From the IMG/VR virus record IMGVR_UViG_3300032245_001012, positions 1-30,788 of that record: a stretch of 30,788 bases of DNA; one strand, 5' to 3'. The DNA is from a virus. Below the pieces are notes generated by a model. It saw nothing but the letters and a program-made list of their open reading frames with translations, searched no databases and had not been told where the DNA came from. The position numbers and the translations under genes were made by a program. This document shows, piece after piece, positions 22,275 to 30,037 of the stretch (the stretch's first letter is position 1; every line of letters starts with the position of its first letter).

Positions 22275-22664
22275 ATGGCAACACAAACGAAGCGAGTAGC
22301 ACGATTGACGGCAGATCGACCCGGCTGGAAAGCGGCGGTCCAACTCTGGTACGAGTTTGAGCGGGGCACCAAGCGTGCATCCATGTGCCAACCCAAAGGC
22401 GCGGAGCAATCAACCGACGAAACGGACGACGTGGCAGCAATCTGCTGGTGCGCCGTAGAGAACGCTCTCGGCAAGATCCCGAAGCCGATTCAGAACTGCG
22501 CGTCGGTCTATCTCATCGACCGAATCTATCCCGGCGACAGGGAGAACGACTACGGGCCGTGGCTCATTCAGGTTCAAGACACACTCAACGAGGCAATGGC
22601 TTTGATTGAGACGGAGCTTGACAAAGTGCCTTGGTATGTTAAGCCTGAGAAAAATTCACGCTAA
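22275..22664 (+). CDS. Unknown 129-residue protein at the end of the early operon
   Basis: A good ribosome site (AAAGGA) lies about 8 bases before the ATG. The protein is helical and contains a basic N-terminus (TKRVARLTADRPGW), an acidic linker (STDETDD) and VENALGKIPKPIQNCASVYL. It is the last gene before a terminator and before the late promoter region, which is where lambda-like phages carry the Q antiterminator and Gram-positive phages carry ArpU-like regulators. I do not see clear similarity to either, so that role is only positional. Confidence 0.5.
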   Translation: MATQTKRVARLTADRPGWKAAVQLWYEFERGTKRASMCQPKGAEQSTDETDDVAAICWCAVENALGKIPKPIQNCASVYLIDRIYPGDRENDYGPWLIQVQDTLNEAMALIETELDKVPWYVKPEKNSR

Positions 22665-22697
22665 CCCACGTGTCTGAAGTGCCAAGAAACAGAAAGG

Positions 22698-22731
22698 CCC
22701 CGCAAATCGCCAAATAGACGGCAATGCGGGG
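22698..22731. terminator. Bidirectional terminator between convergent genes
   Basis: CCCCGCA (22698-22704) pairs with TGCGGGG (22725-22731), and inside it GCC/GGC adds a short stem. ATTTT follows on the + strand, and on the minus strand the stem is followed by a CTTTCTG stretch. It separates the early rightward operon from the leftward cassette. Confidence 0.7.
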
Positions 22732-22754
22732 CGATTTTGGGGAGGGGTGCGGCG

Positions 22755-22985
22755 TTAGATGAAAACTCGCTGTCCTTCGGGGCGCTCGCAATACTGATTT
22801 GCGTACCCACAAAACGCCCAATAGTCTGTCAATTTGCTGTAAGGGACCACGCTAAAATCAGGGCGGGAGTAGATTTCTGTGCGTCCATGTCGTACAAGCG
22901 ATTTGTATCTATTGCAGGGGTTATTGGCCCGCAGATCTGCAAGCAGTTGACGAGTCGTGATTTGGACGAATGGGCTGGTTTTCAT
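22755..22985 (-). CDS. Unknown 76-residue protein of the leftward cassette
   Basis: The ATG overlaps the stop of the RHH-like gene (ATGA). The protein contains TRQLLADLRANNPCNRYKSLV, then an aromatic, Cys-containing tail (DYWAFCGYANQYCERPEGQ). It is basic in the middle. I do not recognise the family. A toxin partner for the small RHH protein upstream cannot be ruled out. Confidence 0.5.
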   Translation of the reverse strand: MKTSPFVQITTRQLLADLRANNPCNRYKSLVRHGRTEIYSRPDFSVVPYSKLTDYWAFCGYANQYCERPEGQRVFI

Positions 22986-23122
22986 TTTCGTTGGTCTTTT
23001 TCTAGCTTTTCGCGGATGGCGGTGAGGATGAATTTTGAGAGGCTGTATTCGGGTGGAATCGAATCCCGCAATTCTCGCGGGAGTCTGATCGTGGCGTTGA
23101 CGAATTCGGTGGTGGGCTTCAT
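22982..23122 (-). CDS. Small ribbon-helix-helix-like protein
   Basis: From the ATG at 23122 (ATGA overlap) the product has 46 residues. The pattern NATIRLPRELRDSIPPEYSL followed by SKFILTAIREKLEKD is typical of Arc/MetJ-type ribbon-helix-helix proteins: a beta strand with alternating residues and then two helices. These bind DNA as dimers and are common as antitoxins or auto-repressors. A longer start at 23167 would add a stretch rich in Arg and is less likely. Confidence 0.6.
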   Translation of the reverse strand: MKPTTEFVNATIRLPRELRDSIPPEYSLSKFILTAIREKLEKDQRK

Positions 23123-23508
23123 AGAGTTGCTCCGGCGGCCACGAGCATGTCTACGAGTTCCTGCCAAACCTTTCGGGCGTCTTCGTCGTCAGCATCGTTC
23201 AACATTTCGGTGGCAGAGTGGAGATCGTCCCAAGAGTCATCGTTGGAGTATCCAGAACCGTTGGCACCGTTCAAAATCTTTTCGGCGGCGTCCTGCCATG
23301 CCTCCAGCTCGGTCCAGCCTGATCCGATAGAAGGCTTGATGGCGTACTGGCGAACTCGGATAGTCCAGCCTTCGTTGTCGTCTCCTACGGCGTAAGCATC
23401 GCCGTCAGCGTGGTCACAGACCAGTCGCTCAATCTGATCAAATCGGTAAACGGTGTTCCCGTCAGTTACGGGGAAAGTGAATCCTGCGAGTGTGTTGGTT
23501 TTGTTCAT
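23119..23508 (-). CDS. Unknown acidic protein, first gene of the leftward cassette
   Basis: The 129-residue protein has AGGA 10 bases before its ATG and a strong promoter about 40 bases upstream. It is very acidic, with runs such as NDDSWDDLHSATE and DADDEDARK, and has no membrane segment. Acidic DNA mimics are one possible class, but there is no direct evidence. The cassette (this gene, the RHH-like gene and the 76-residue gene) is transcribed opposite to its surroundings. Confidence 0.5.
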   Translation of the reverse strand: MNKTNTLAGFTFPVTDGNTVYRFDQIERLVCDHADGDAYAVGDDNEGWTIRVRQYAIKPSIGSGWTELEAWQDAAEKILNGANGSGYSNDDSWDDLHSATEMLNDADDEDARKVWQELVDMLVAAGATL

Positions 23509-23546
23509 GTCGGTTTGTCCTGGTCGCTTTTCTCAGCGACGTAGAT

Positions 23547-23575
23547 ACTATAACGCAGTCTTACGCGGAATGCAA
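23547..23575 (-). promoter_or_regulatory. Leftward sigma-70-type promoter of the three-gene cassette
   Basis: On the minus strand, TTGCAT (23575-23570) and TATAGT (23552-23547) are separated by exactly 17 bases. The initiation site would be near 23540, about 30 bases before the first ATG. TTACGC at 23561-23566 lies in the spacer, and its reverse complement GCGTAA at 23592-23597 lies upstream of the -35; together they may form an operator. Confidence 0.72.
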
Positions 23576-23631
23576 GAAAAAATGTAAAGTAGCGTAAAAC
23601 CTGGTAATTGTGCTGGATTTTGAGAATCGTG

Positions 23632-23660
23632 TTGCTTTTCCGTCGTCTTGTGCGTATAAT
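23632..23660 (+). promoter_or_regulatory. Probable late promoter (rightward)
   Basis: TTGCTT (23632-23637) and TATAAT (23655-23660) are separated by exactly 17 bases, which is the best promoter match in the window. Transcription would start near 23667, at the foot of a terminator hairpin, and would lead to terS 247 bases downstream. It is divergent from the leftward cassette promoter. Confidence 0.75.
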
Positions 23661-23668
23661 AAATCACC

Positions 23669-23706
23669 TACCCGCCCTCAGTGTGTCTGAGAGACGGGTA
23701 TTTTTG
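23669..23706 (+). terminator. First terminator hairpin of the late leader
   Basis: TACCCG (23669-23674) pairs with CGGGTA (23695-23700), and CTCAG (23677-23681) pairs with CTGAG (23687-23691), with a small internal loop between the stems. TTTTT follows at 23701-23705. It starts within a few bases of the predicted initiation site, so most transcripts would stop at about 40 nt unless read through. Confidence 0.7.
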
Positions 23707-23784
23707 TTTCTGGACGGCGATCTTTGGCGACCCGGATCAACGATTACGAACTCGCCGGTAGAGGCCGGTGACCCGTCCAGAAAC
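23706..23784 (+). other. Folded leader element with a 12-bp closing stem
   Basis: GTTTCTGGACGG (23706-23717) and CCGTCCAGAAAC (23773-23784) are perfect complements and close a 79-nt element. Inside, GGCGA (23726-23730) can pair with TCGCC (23752-23756), and CCGG (23755-23758) with CCGG (23765-23768); these two overlap and are alternatives. The element is followed by CA and looks tRNA-like in outline, but has no TTC T loop and no anticodon arm. It may be a leader RNA, a packaging site or an operator. Confidence 0.55.
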
Positions 23785-23839
23785 CATACTTCATCCAGTC
23801 AAACCGGCTTTTGATCGGTGGCTCTTGAGGCAGTGACTC

Positions 23840-23877
23840 GCCCTGTTCGTTCTTACTTCGCGGATGGGGCATTTTTT
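23840..23877 (+). terminator. Second terminator hairpin of the late leader
   Basis: As RNA, 23840-23849 (GCCCTGTTCG) pairs with 23861-23870 (CGGATGGGGC) over ten base pairs, counting several G-U pairs, with an 11-base loop. ATTTTTT follows at 23871-23877. It lies 36 bases before the terS start, so a second barrier stands between the promoter and the packaging genes. Confidence 0.55.
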
Positions 23878-23913
23878 AAACTTGAAATCTTAATTTAAGG
23901 AGGCAATTTACGA

Positions 23914-24288
23914 ATGGCAACTCACGGCGGGGCTAGACCTAATTCAGGCCGCAAAAAGACCAGAGACGTAAACGAAAGCGCGGTGCGTGAAGCGGAAAAG
24001 AAAATCCGTGACCGACTGCCGCAGATCATCGACAATCTTTTGATCCTTGCTGGCGGTGTGAAGGTCGAAGAGACTACAGCAGAAGGCGAGACAGTGGTTT
24101 ACAAAAAGCCACCCTGCCGACAGACCAACGAGTACCTCGTTAACCGGATACTTGGCAAGCCAACTGAAAAGGTTGAAAGCGAAAATAGCGGCGGCATGAC
24201 CGTTCGCGTGGTGTATGGAACTGACAGTCAGCCTTCCCAAATTTCATCCGGCGCAGACCGAGATTTGGCAGAACCGGAAGCGATATAA
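23914..24288 (+). CDS. terS: Small terminase subunit
   Basis: This 124-residue protein starts behind AAGGAGG, a strong ribosome site about 10 bases from the ATG. The N-terminus GGARPNSGRKK is the short basic DNA-binding start typical of many phage small terminases. A helical middle with oligomerisation character (KKIRDRLPQIIDNLLIL) and the segment TNEYLVNRILGKPTEK (about 72-87) follow. The C-terminal tail is acidic. The gene overlaps terL by 74 bases. The subunit would recognise pac/cos DNA and regulate the large subunit. Identification relies on the N-terminal motif and on position. Confidence 0.72.
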   Translation: MATHGGARPNSGRKKTRDVNESAVREAEKKIRDRLPQIIDNLLILAGGVKVEETTAEGETVVYKKPPCRQTNEYLVNRILGKPTEKVESENSGGMTVRVVYGTDSQPSQISSGADRDLAEPEAI

Positions 24289-25435
24289 CGTCCTTTGCTG
24301 CGGTCGCAGGTTCGGCAAGACCTTCTTCGTCACTCGGCTACTGTGCGAGACGGCACTGGACGGCCAGCCAGTTGGCTATTTCGCTCCGAGCTACAAACTG
24401 CTTCGCGAGGTCTTCGAAGAGTGCCGACGGCGACTCGCTCCGATTATCACCAGCGCAAACCTGACGGACAAGGTGATCCGGCTGGTCACGGGTGGCCACA
24501 TCGATTTTTGGACGCTTGAAGATCCAGAAGCCGGTCGATCCCGCAAGTACAAACGGGTCATCATTGACGAAGCGGGACTGGTACGGAATCTCGGCGAGGT
24601 CTACAATGCGGCGATCAGGGCCACGCTGACGGACCTTATCGGCGATCTATGGCTGTGCGGCACCCCGAAGGGCAAAGGGTACTTCTTCACTGCCTACACG
24701 AACGGCCAAGACCCGGAGAAGCCCAACTGGGCAAGCTGGCAAAAGCCGACGCGCCTTAATCCTTTTTTGCCAGCGAGCGAGATCGAAGAGGCACGGTTGG
24801 AAATGCCGGAACGCCTTTTCCGTCAAGAGTACGAAGCCGAGTTCCTAGACGACGCGGGCGGCGTGTTCATGGGCGTCGATAACGTCCTGACCAGCGACGG
24901 GCAGGGCATTGCGGCGAGCATCGGGCTAGACCTTGCCAAAGTGAACGACTTCACAGTCATCACCGCGCTGACAGCTCACGGCAAGCAGATCGCGATTGAT
25001 CGATTTAACCGGATGCCTTGGGAGAATTTACTCTCGCGCATCGTGGCGTTTATCGAGCGGTTCCCGGGTGCATCGGTCTGGGTTGATGCGACGGGCGGCG
25101 TGAACACGGTTCCCGACCAGCTTCGGCAGATGATGCCGGGACGCCACATTGAAAGTTTCATTTTTACCAACCAGTCCAAGAACGACCTGATCAGCAACCT
25201 TCAACTCAAAATCGAACAGCAGACGATAAGCCTGCTCGATGATCCTGTCCAGACATCCGAACTCAAAGCCTACGAGTACACCTTCAACGCCAAGACTCGA
25301 AACGTATCAATGAACGCACCGGAAGGGCTTCATGACGATACGGTTTGTGCGCTGGCTTTGGCGGCGTGGCCACTAAAGATCGGCAAGCCCGGCTACGGAT
25401 TTGATCCCAGTGATTGGGCACTAGCAATGCAATGA
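24215..25435 (+). CDS. terL: Large terminase subunit
   Basis: The 406-residue motor packs DNA into the prohead and cuts it. The ATPase has Walker A CCGRRFGKT (28-36), Walker B VIIDEAG (114-120) and the coupling motif GTPKGKG (148-154). The nuclease shows acidic residues in GLDLAKVNDFTV (Asp238), VDATGG (Asp290) and HDDTVCALALA (Asp373/374). The ATG at 24215 precedes the typical entry F-HPAQ and lies within terS; no clear ribosome site is seen, so coupling to terS is likely. It ends in an ATGA overlap with the portal gene. Confidence 0.95.
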   Translation: MELTVSLPKFHPAQTEIWQNRKRYNVLCCGRRFGKTFFVTRLLCETALDGQPVGYFAPSYKLLREVFEECRRRLAPIITSANLTDKVIRLVTGGHIDFWTLEDPEAGRSRKYKRVIIDEAGLVRNLGEVYNAAIRATLTDLIGDLWLCGTPKGKGYFFTAYTNGQDPEKPNWASWQKPTRLNPFLPASEIEEARLEMPERLFRQEYEAEFLDDAGGVFMGVDNVLTSDGQGIAASIGLDLAKVNDFTVITALTAHGKQIAIDRFNRMPWENLLSRIVAFIERFPGASVWVDATGGVNTVPDQLRQMMPGRHIESFIFTNQSKNDLISNLQLKIEQQTISLLDDPVQTSELKAYEYTFNAKTRNVSMNAPEGLHDDTVCALALAAWPLKIGKPGYGFDPSDWALAMQ

Positions 25436-27408
25436 ATCTCAAGACCCTTGCCCGTAAGTGGCTGCACGGATTTCTTCCGCAGTCGCCCGCATTGGGTCCG
25501 TCATCGGGCAATTTTCGAGGCTGGTTCGGTGGTTCGCGCTACGATTACACGCAAGAGGCTGGCGAACTTTGGTCCAACTCAGTCGTATCCATCTGCATCA
25601 ATCGTAAGGCAACGATGATGTCTGAGTGTCGGCTCATCATTGAAAAGTACGACGCGGCAAAAGACAAGTGGGAAAATGCCACCGGGCCAGCCGTCAGCCA
25701 AGCCCTGAACATCTGGCGCAAGCCGAACGAGTATTACAACTTCACCGCGCTCATCAACGCGATTGAGCTTTCGGCCGATTGTCGAGGTCAGTATTTTCTC
25801 TATATCCGGCGATCAAACTCGGGCCAGCCAATCGGGTTCTGGTACCTGCCACATACATGGGTCTCGGTCGAATCGGGCAAAGATAACGCGGGCGGCGAAA
25901 AGCTAGTCACGCACTATCGCTACAACATTCCGGGCGGCGCACAGGTTGAACTATCGGTTGATGACGTCCTCATGGTTCGCAACGGCATCGATCCGAAGGA
26001 CACGCGATGCGGCATCTCGCCACTCTACGCCCAACTTCGCGAGGTTAGCAGCGATAACGAGGGTAGTAACTGGCTGGCTTCTCTGCTTCGCAACGGTGCC
26101 ACTCCATCGACGTTCATCGTTCCAAAGGTCGCACCGGCAAACGGCCAGGCGGCCACGCCGACGCAGCTACGCGAGATCCGCAATCTGGTTAACGAGTCCA
26201 TCCGAGACGCACGCGGCCAAGCGGTCATGATCCCGTATCCGGTGGACCTGTCGCCAGCCACGTTTAGCCCCAAGGATATGGGGCTGGACATCATCCGCGC
26301 CATTCCGACAGATCGAATCTGCCCGGCACTTGGCGGCGATCCGATGGCGTTTGGACTGCCTTCCACATCCAAGACGTACAGCAATCTTGAAGAGGCATTG
26401 AACGCACTCGGCAACCTGACGATCTTGCCAACGCTCAAAGATTGGGCGGCGCAATGGTCAGAAAAGATGCTCCCAATGTTTGCACTGGATCCCGAGATCT
26501 ATCGCTACGCGTGGGATACGTCTGATGTCACTTGGATGTCGGATGAGACCAAGGCCAAGCGAGAAATCACTTGGGGCGATTGGGAGAAGGGCATTATTGA
26601 CCTCTTCACCGCCAAGAGCGAGATCGGCGTGCCACCTGACAAGGCTGATAAAGGTATCAACTATTTCATGGTGCAAGCGGCCGCACAACCGCTACCAGAG
26701 ACGCCAAAGAAGCAGGGTCTAAGCGATTGGGCCATCAAGATGGGCGCGGCTAACATTGCTCGCCTAGAAAAGCACGGTCGCACTCCGTCGCCTCAGGTTC
26801 ATAAGATCAAGTCCGACACGGCGGCGCAGTCGGCTCACAACCGGAACATCAATCAGATGGACCGAGTGATGATGCAGGCGTTTGACGATTACAAGGCTGG
26901 ACGCCTGAACATGGTCGATCTGAAAGAGCGGCTCAGTGCGGCAATTTACGACACGCACCGAAAGCAATACCGGCTCGGCTTTCAAGTTGGTGGCGGCACT
27001 CCGACCAACGAAGAGCTAGACCGATTTGCGACCACCACTACCGACCTTCAACAGCAGTACCTACAGGGCTTCCTTGACGACGTAGAGAATGGTCGGTATG
27101 ACGATGCTGATGGCGTTCTGGACCTTGATGGTGCGCTTAGGCAACGCGTGGGCATGTACGCTGACAACACCAGCGCATCTGCCACCGCAGGCTTCGTGCA
27201 AGGTTCCCCGGACGATGCTGAATACACATGGAAGCTGGGTGTTGCCGAGCATTGCCCAGACTGCGAGTACATCGCGACGCTTTCACCGTTTGATAAAGAA
27301 ACTATGTTCACTCATCCAAGAGAGGGAGACACCCGTTGCCTTAGTAACTGTAAGTGTCAGATCGTCCGCGACTCTGATGGACTAGCACCGTTTGGCCCGG
27401 TTGAATAG
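25432..27408 (+). CDS. Portal protein fused to a MuF-like head-morphogenesis domain
   Basis: From the ATG at 25432 (ATGA overlap with terL) the product has 658 residues. Residues 1-410 follow the HK97-family portal: GELWSNSVVSICINRKA, KPNEYYNFTALINAIE and then the central fold with SKTYSNLEEALNALGN. Residues about 470-658 contain a long helical region and end with a cysteine set (CPDCEY, CLSNCKC) typical of MuF-like minor head proteins. Portals form the ring through which DNA enters; MuF domains are exported with the head and sometimes carry enzymes. Fusion in one gene is seen in some phages, and no separate MuF gene occurs here. Confidence 0.88.
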   Translation: MNLKTLARKWLHGFLPQSPALGPSSGNFRGWFGGSRYDYTQEAGELWSNSVVSICINRKATMMSECRLIIEKYDAAKDKWENATGPAVSQALNIWRKPNEYYNFTALINAIELSADCRGQYFLYIRRSNSGQPIGFWYLPHTWVSVESGKDNAGGEKLVTHYRYNIPGGAQVELSVDDVLMVRNGIDPKDTRCGISPLYAQLREVSSDNEGSNWLASLLRNGATPSTFIVPKVAPANGQAATPTQLREIRNLVNESIRDARGQAVMIPYPVDLSPATFSPKDMGLDIIRAIPTDRICPALGGDPMAFGLPSTSKTYSNLEEALNALGNLTILPTLKDWAAQWSEKMLPMFALDPEIYRYAWDTSDVTWMSDETKAKREITWGDWEKGIIDLFTAKSEIGVPPDKADKGINYFMVQAAAQPLPETPKKQGLSDWAIKMGAANIARLEKHGRTPSPQVHKIKSDTAAQSAHNRNINQMDRVMMQAFDDYKAGRLNMVDLKERLSAAIYDTHRKQYRLGFQVGGGTPTNEELDRFATTTTDLQQQYLQGFLDDVENGRYDDADGVLDLDGALRQRVGMYADNTSASATAGFVQGSPDDAEYTWKLGVAEHCPDCEYIATLSPFDKETMFTHPREGDTRCLSNCKCQIVRDSDGLAPFGPVE

Positions 27409-27410
27409 AA

Positions 27411-28256
27411 ATGGAAAAGAAAACCGCTGAATTTCAAGCCGCCGCGACTCTGAAAGATAATCAGATCGAAGTTACGGCAAGCACCGAAGGAACACTCCTT
27501 CGTGATGGGTACGTCTTTGCGCCCGGTGCATGGACTAAGAACGCACAACGGAGCTTTTCCAAAGACGGCGCGATTTTGGTCGGGCATGACTGGGACGACC
27601 TGCCAATCGGCTTTCCCGTTTCTAGTCGCATGGAAGGCTCGGATCTTGTCAGCGTGGCTCAGTTCCATACCGACGAAGTAGCGCAGCGAGCGCGAACTAT
27701 CGCCAAGGAACGAATGGACGCGGGGCTGAACGTCAGCGTCTCAGTCGGCTTCATGCCCAACTACCAGACCTGTTCGTACTTTTCTAATGGCGCGGATCTG
27801 CTCGCGGCCGCCGAGGGCGAGGGCATGGACATGAGCCGGTTCGACACCAAGGCGATTAAGGCGTACAAGTACGGCATTGAGTTCTGCCGTGAGGTCGCCG
27901 AGTGGTTCGAATGGTCCATCGTTTTGGTGGGCCGAAATCAACTCGCCAAGGCACGGCAGGTACACGATTTTTCAGGAGAGTCGGCGCATGGTCTGACGCT
28001 CCGAGAGCATCTCGAATTCTCGCTTGGTGGAATTGAGAGAGCATTCGCCATTGAAAGAGAGCGGCAGGCCAAAGGTCGCCACATCTCGCAGGAACACCGC
28101 CCAACAATCGCGCAGATCCATTTGGTCACCAGCCAGATGCTTGAAAGCTTCGCGCAGGACGATGAGCCAGCACTCGACCCGCAAACCGATAGCGCGCTGG
28201 AAGAACTCCGACAACGCGCATTGATGCACCGGGCCGCCGCTTCCCTAATGCGGTAA
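27411..28256 (+). CDS. HK97-type prohead protease
   Basis: This 281-residue protein is an S78-family serine protease that cleaves the capsid delta domain and itself during maturation. Likely catalytic residues are His59 in LVGHDWDD, Ser111 in VSVGF and Glu167 in WFEWSIVLVG. The C-terminal third (about 190-281) is helical and charged and may act as scaffold. The gene begins 2 bases after the portal stop and is followed by the capsid gene, the standard order. No strong ribosome site is visible. Confidence 0.9.
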   Translation: MEKKTAEFQAAATLKDNQIEVTASTEGTLLRDGYVFAPGAWTKNAQRSFSKDGAILVGHDWDDLPIGFPVSSRMEGSDLVSVAQFHTDEVAQRARTIAKERMDAGLNVSVSVGFMPNYQTCSYFSNGADLLAAAEGEGMDMSRFDTKAIKAYKYGIEFCREVAEWFEWSIVLVGRNQLAKARQVHDFSGESAHGLTLREHLEFSLGGIERAFAIERERQAKGRHISQEHRPTIAQIHLVTSQMLESFAQDDEPALDPQTDSALEELRQRALMHRAAASLMR

Positions 28257-28263
28257 CAAAACC

Positions 28264-29517
28264 ATGCTAAAACAGCTACAGGAAGACTACAAGAGCCTTT
28301 CCGCTAAGGTTCAGGGCGTTATGGCCCTGTCTGACGGAAAGCCGGGCGCAATGCCCGCCGACGATCAGGTCAAGTTTGAGCAAATGCTCGCTGACCTTGA
28401 CGCACTCAAGCACAGTATTGAATTGGCTGAAAAGGCCGAGGCGCACGCCGTCTGGGCGTCTACTCCCAACGACAAGCTCCGCGTTGCTCCCGAGCAACTG
28501 CACGACATCAAGCTGCACACCCCGGAAGAGAAGCACGCTTTCGCTAAGTTCATCACCGGCCACAAGCTGACCGATGGCGAGCAGAAGGCAATCACTCACA
28601 CCCTGACGGTCGGCAGCGACGTTCGTGGCGGTTACCTCGCTCCGGTCACGATGGCAAACGATCTGATCATCTTGCTTCGCAATATGGTCTACATTCGGTC
28701 GTGGGCACGGAACTACCAAATCACGCAGGGCGCATCCATTGAAGTTCCAGTACTGACGGCTGACGTTTCGGATCTCGTTGAGACTTCGGAAGCGGCGGCA
28801 TCTGGCACCGACGACACCCAGCTCAACTTCGGTATGCGCGTGTTGACTCCGCGACTTCGTGAAATCACCGTTCCGATTGGTCGGTTGATGGAGAAGTCTT
28901 CGGCGTTCGACATCTACAACATCGTCATGGAATCGGCGGCGTACTCCAAGGCCACCAAGGAAGAGAAGGAATTCTTGACCGGCAACGGCGCAAACCAAGC
29001 GATGGGCGTCTTCACCGAGTCCGTGAACGGTTTCAGCACCAGCCGAACCGTCAGCACCGGCACCGCGAACGTCATCGGATTTGATGACTTTGTGAACTGC
29101 CTTGCTGGTCTTCGGTCGCAGTTCCGAAACGGCGCAAACTGGCTGATTCACCGCAACCTTGAGGGTCGCGTGCGAAAGCTGAAGGACTCCGCCAACAACT
29201 ACCTCTGGTCCCCGGTTGGGCAGGGCGTCTACAACTCGCAGAACCTGACGGTTGGCCTGCCGGGAACCATTCTCGGATTTCCGTACTACACCTCGGAAAA
29301 CATGACCGATCCCGGTATCACCGGCAACATCACTACCGGCACGATGGTAGCAATCCTGTCGAACTTCCAGCAGTCCTACGCGATTGCGGACGCCATCGAC
29401 ATGGAGGTCGTGAACCTTGACCAAAAGTATTACCCCCGAAAAGCCCTTGGCTTCCTCGCGGCATACGATGCTCAGGTCGTCAACGAAAACGCAGGAATGC
29501 GAATCAAGGTGAGCTAA
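28264..29517 (+). CDS. Major capsid protein, HK97 fold
   Basis: This protein has 417 residues. The first 100 or so form a helical delta domain (SLSAKVQGVMALSDG, ALKHSIELAEKAEAHAVWA) that the protease should remove. The mature part starts before about GGYLAPVTMANDLI and contains RSWARNYQITQG, EVPVLTADVSD, REITVPIGRLMEKSS, KEEKEFLTGNGAN and QKYYPRKALGFLAAYDA, the usual HK97-fold order of E-loop, spine helix and A domain. A lysine and acidic residues near the E-loop could support crosslinks, but this cannot be judged by eye. Codon bias creates a long antisense frame across it. Confidence 0.93.
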   Translation: MLKQLQEDYKSLSAKVQGVMALSDGKPGAMPADDQVKFEQMLADLDALKHSIELAEKAEAHAVWASTPNDKLRVAPEQLHDIKLHTPEEKHAFAKFITGHKLTDGEQKAITHTLTVGSDVRGGYLAPVTMANDLIILLRNMVYIRSWARNYQITQGASIEVPVLTADVSDLVETSEAAASGTDDTQLNFGMRVLTPRLREITVPIGRLMEKSSAFDIYNIVMESAAYSKATKEEKEFLTGNGANQAMGVFTESVNGFSTSRTVSTGTANVIGFDDFVNCLAGLRSQFRNGANWLIHRNLEGRVRKLKDSANNYLWSPVGQGVYNSQNLTVGLPGTILGFPYYTSENMTDPGITGNITTGTMVAILSNFQQSYAIADAIDMEVVNLDQKYYPRKALGFLAAYDAQVVNENAGMRIKVS

Positions 29518-29521
29518 GACC

Positions 29522-29989
29522 ATGCAGAACCTACTCCGCAACACACTCGCCGTTCACGTCGCGCCTAACGACGCCGCGACCACGACCTACACTCTCGCCG
29601 CTGGCACGACTACCGTCAACTCGGTTGCCGTGGACACTCAAGGCTACAAAGGCGCAACGTGGCTTGTGACCTTTGGAACCAACATCGCCACTGCGGTCTT
29701 CGCTGGCAAGATTCAAGGCTCTGCCGATGGATCAACCGGATGGACTGACATCACGGGTGCAGCTCAAACCGTTACCGACGTCGCCGCCGCCACGGTGGAC
29801 AAGGTTCTTTCCATTCAAGTGGAAAGCCCACTGTTCCGCTACTTGCGGTTTGTCTCGGCTCGATCGGTGGCAAACTCGGTTATCAACAGCATGTTCTGCC
29901 TGCTTGATGATAACGTGAAGGGTCCTGTCACTCAGCTCGCAACGGCTGGTCAATTCGTTGCTGAACCGACCTACGTTTCGACGTTCTAA
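29522..29989 (+). CDS. Capsid-associated beta protein, decoration candidate
   Basis: The 155-residue protein follows the capsid gene by 4 bases. It is beta-rich with Thr and Val (TTTYTLAAGTTTVNSVAVD, GKIQGSADGSTGWTDITG) and includes an SPLFRYLRFVSAR segment common in phage structural proteins with a jelly-roll or Ig-like look. A gene at this place often encodes a head decoration or stabilising protein. It is followed by a hairpin that would limit downstream transcription. The family is not named with certainty. Confidence 0.6.
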   Translation: MQNLLRNTLAVHVAPNDAATTTYTLAAGTTTVNSVAVDTQGYKGATWLVTFGTNIATAVFAGKIQGSADGSTGWTDITGAAQTVTDVAAATVDKVLSIQVESPLFRYLRFVSARSVANSVINSMFCLLDDNVKGPVTQLATAGQFVAEPTYVSTF

Positions 29990-30003
29990 GGTTCTCTCTC
30001 AAA

Positions 30004-30032
30004 GTCCCCGGTTCCTCGCCGGGGCACATTTT
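30004..30032 (+). terminator. Hairpin after the capsid block, attenuator
   Basis: CCCCGG (30006-30011) pairs with CCGGGG (30019-30024), with a 7-base loop, and GT before it can extend the stem. CACATTTT follows. The T run is short, so it is probably a partial terminator that lowers expression of connector genes relative to capsid. Confidence 0.6.
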
Positions 30033-30037
30033 ACGCA

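Noticed and set aside
22737-23330. 197-codon plus-strand frame over the leftward cassette
   Set aside because: The minus-strand frames have ATGA junctions, a ribosome site and a promoter; this frame has none.
23706-23784. tRNA or tRNA-like gene in the late leader
   Set aside because: The closing stem and trailing CA recall a tRNA, but there is no TTC T loop, no anticodon arm with a 7-base loop, and the internal stems overlap. It is kept only as a folded element.
23608-23814. 68-codon frame in the late leader
   Set aside because: It covers the promoter and the first terminator, so an mRNA starting at the promoter could not contain its start. It has no ribosome site.
28276-29544. 422-codon antisense frame across the capsid gene
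   Set aside because: Strong codon bias in the capsid gene removes stops on the opposite strand. The product is rich in Val, Arg and Gly, shows no family features and has no promoter or ribosome site.
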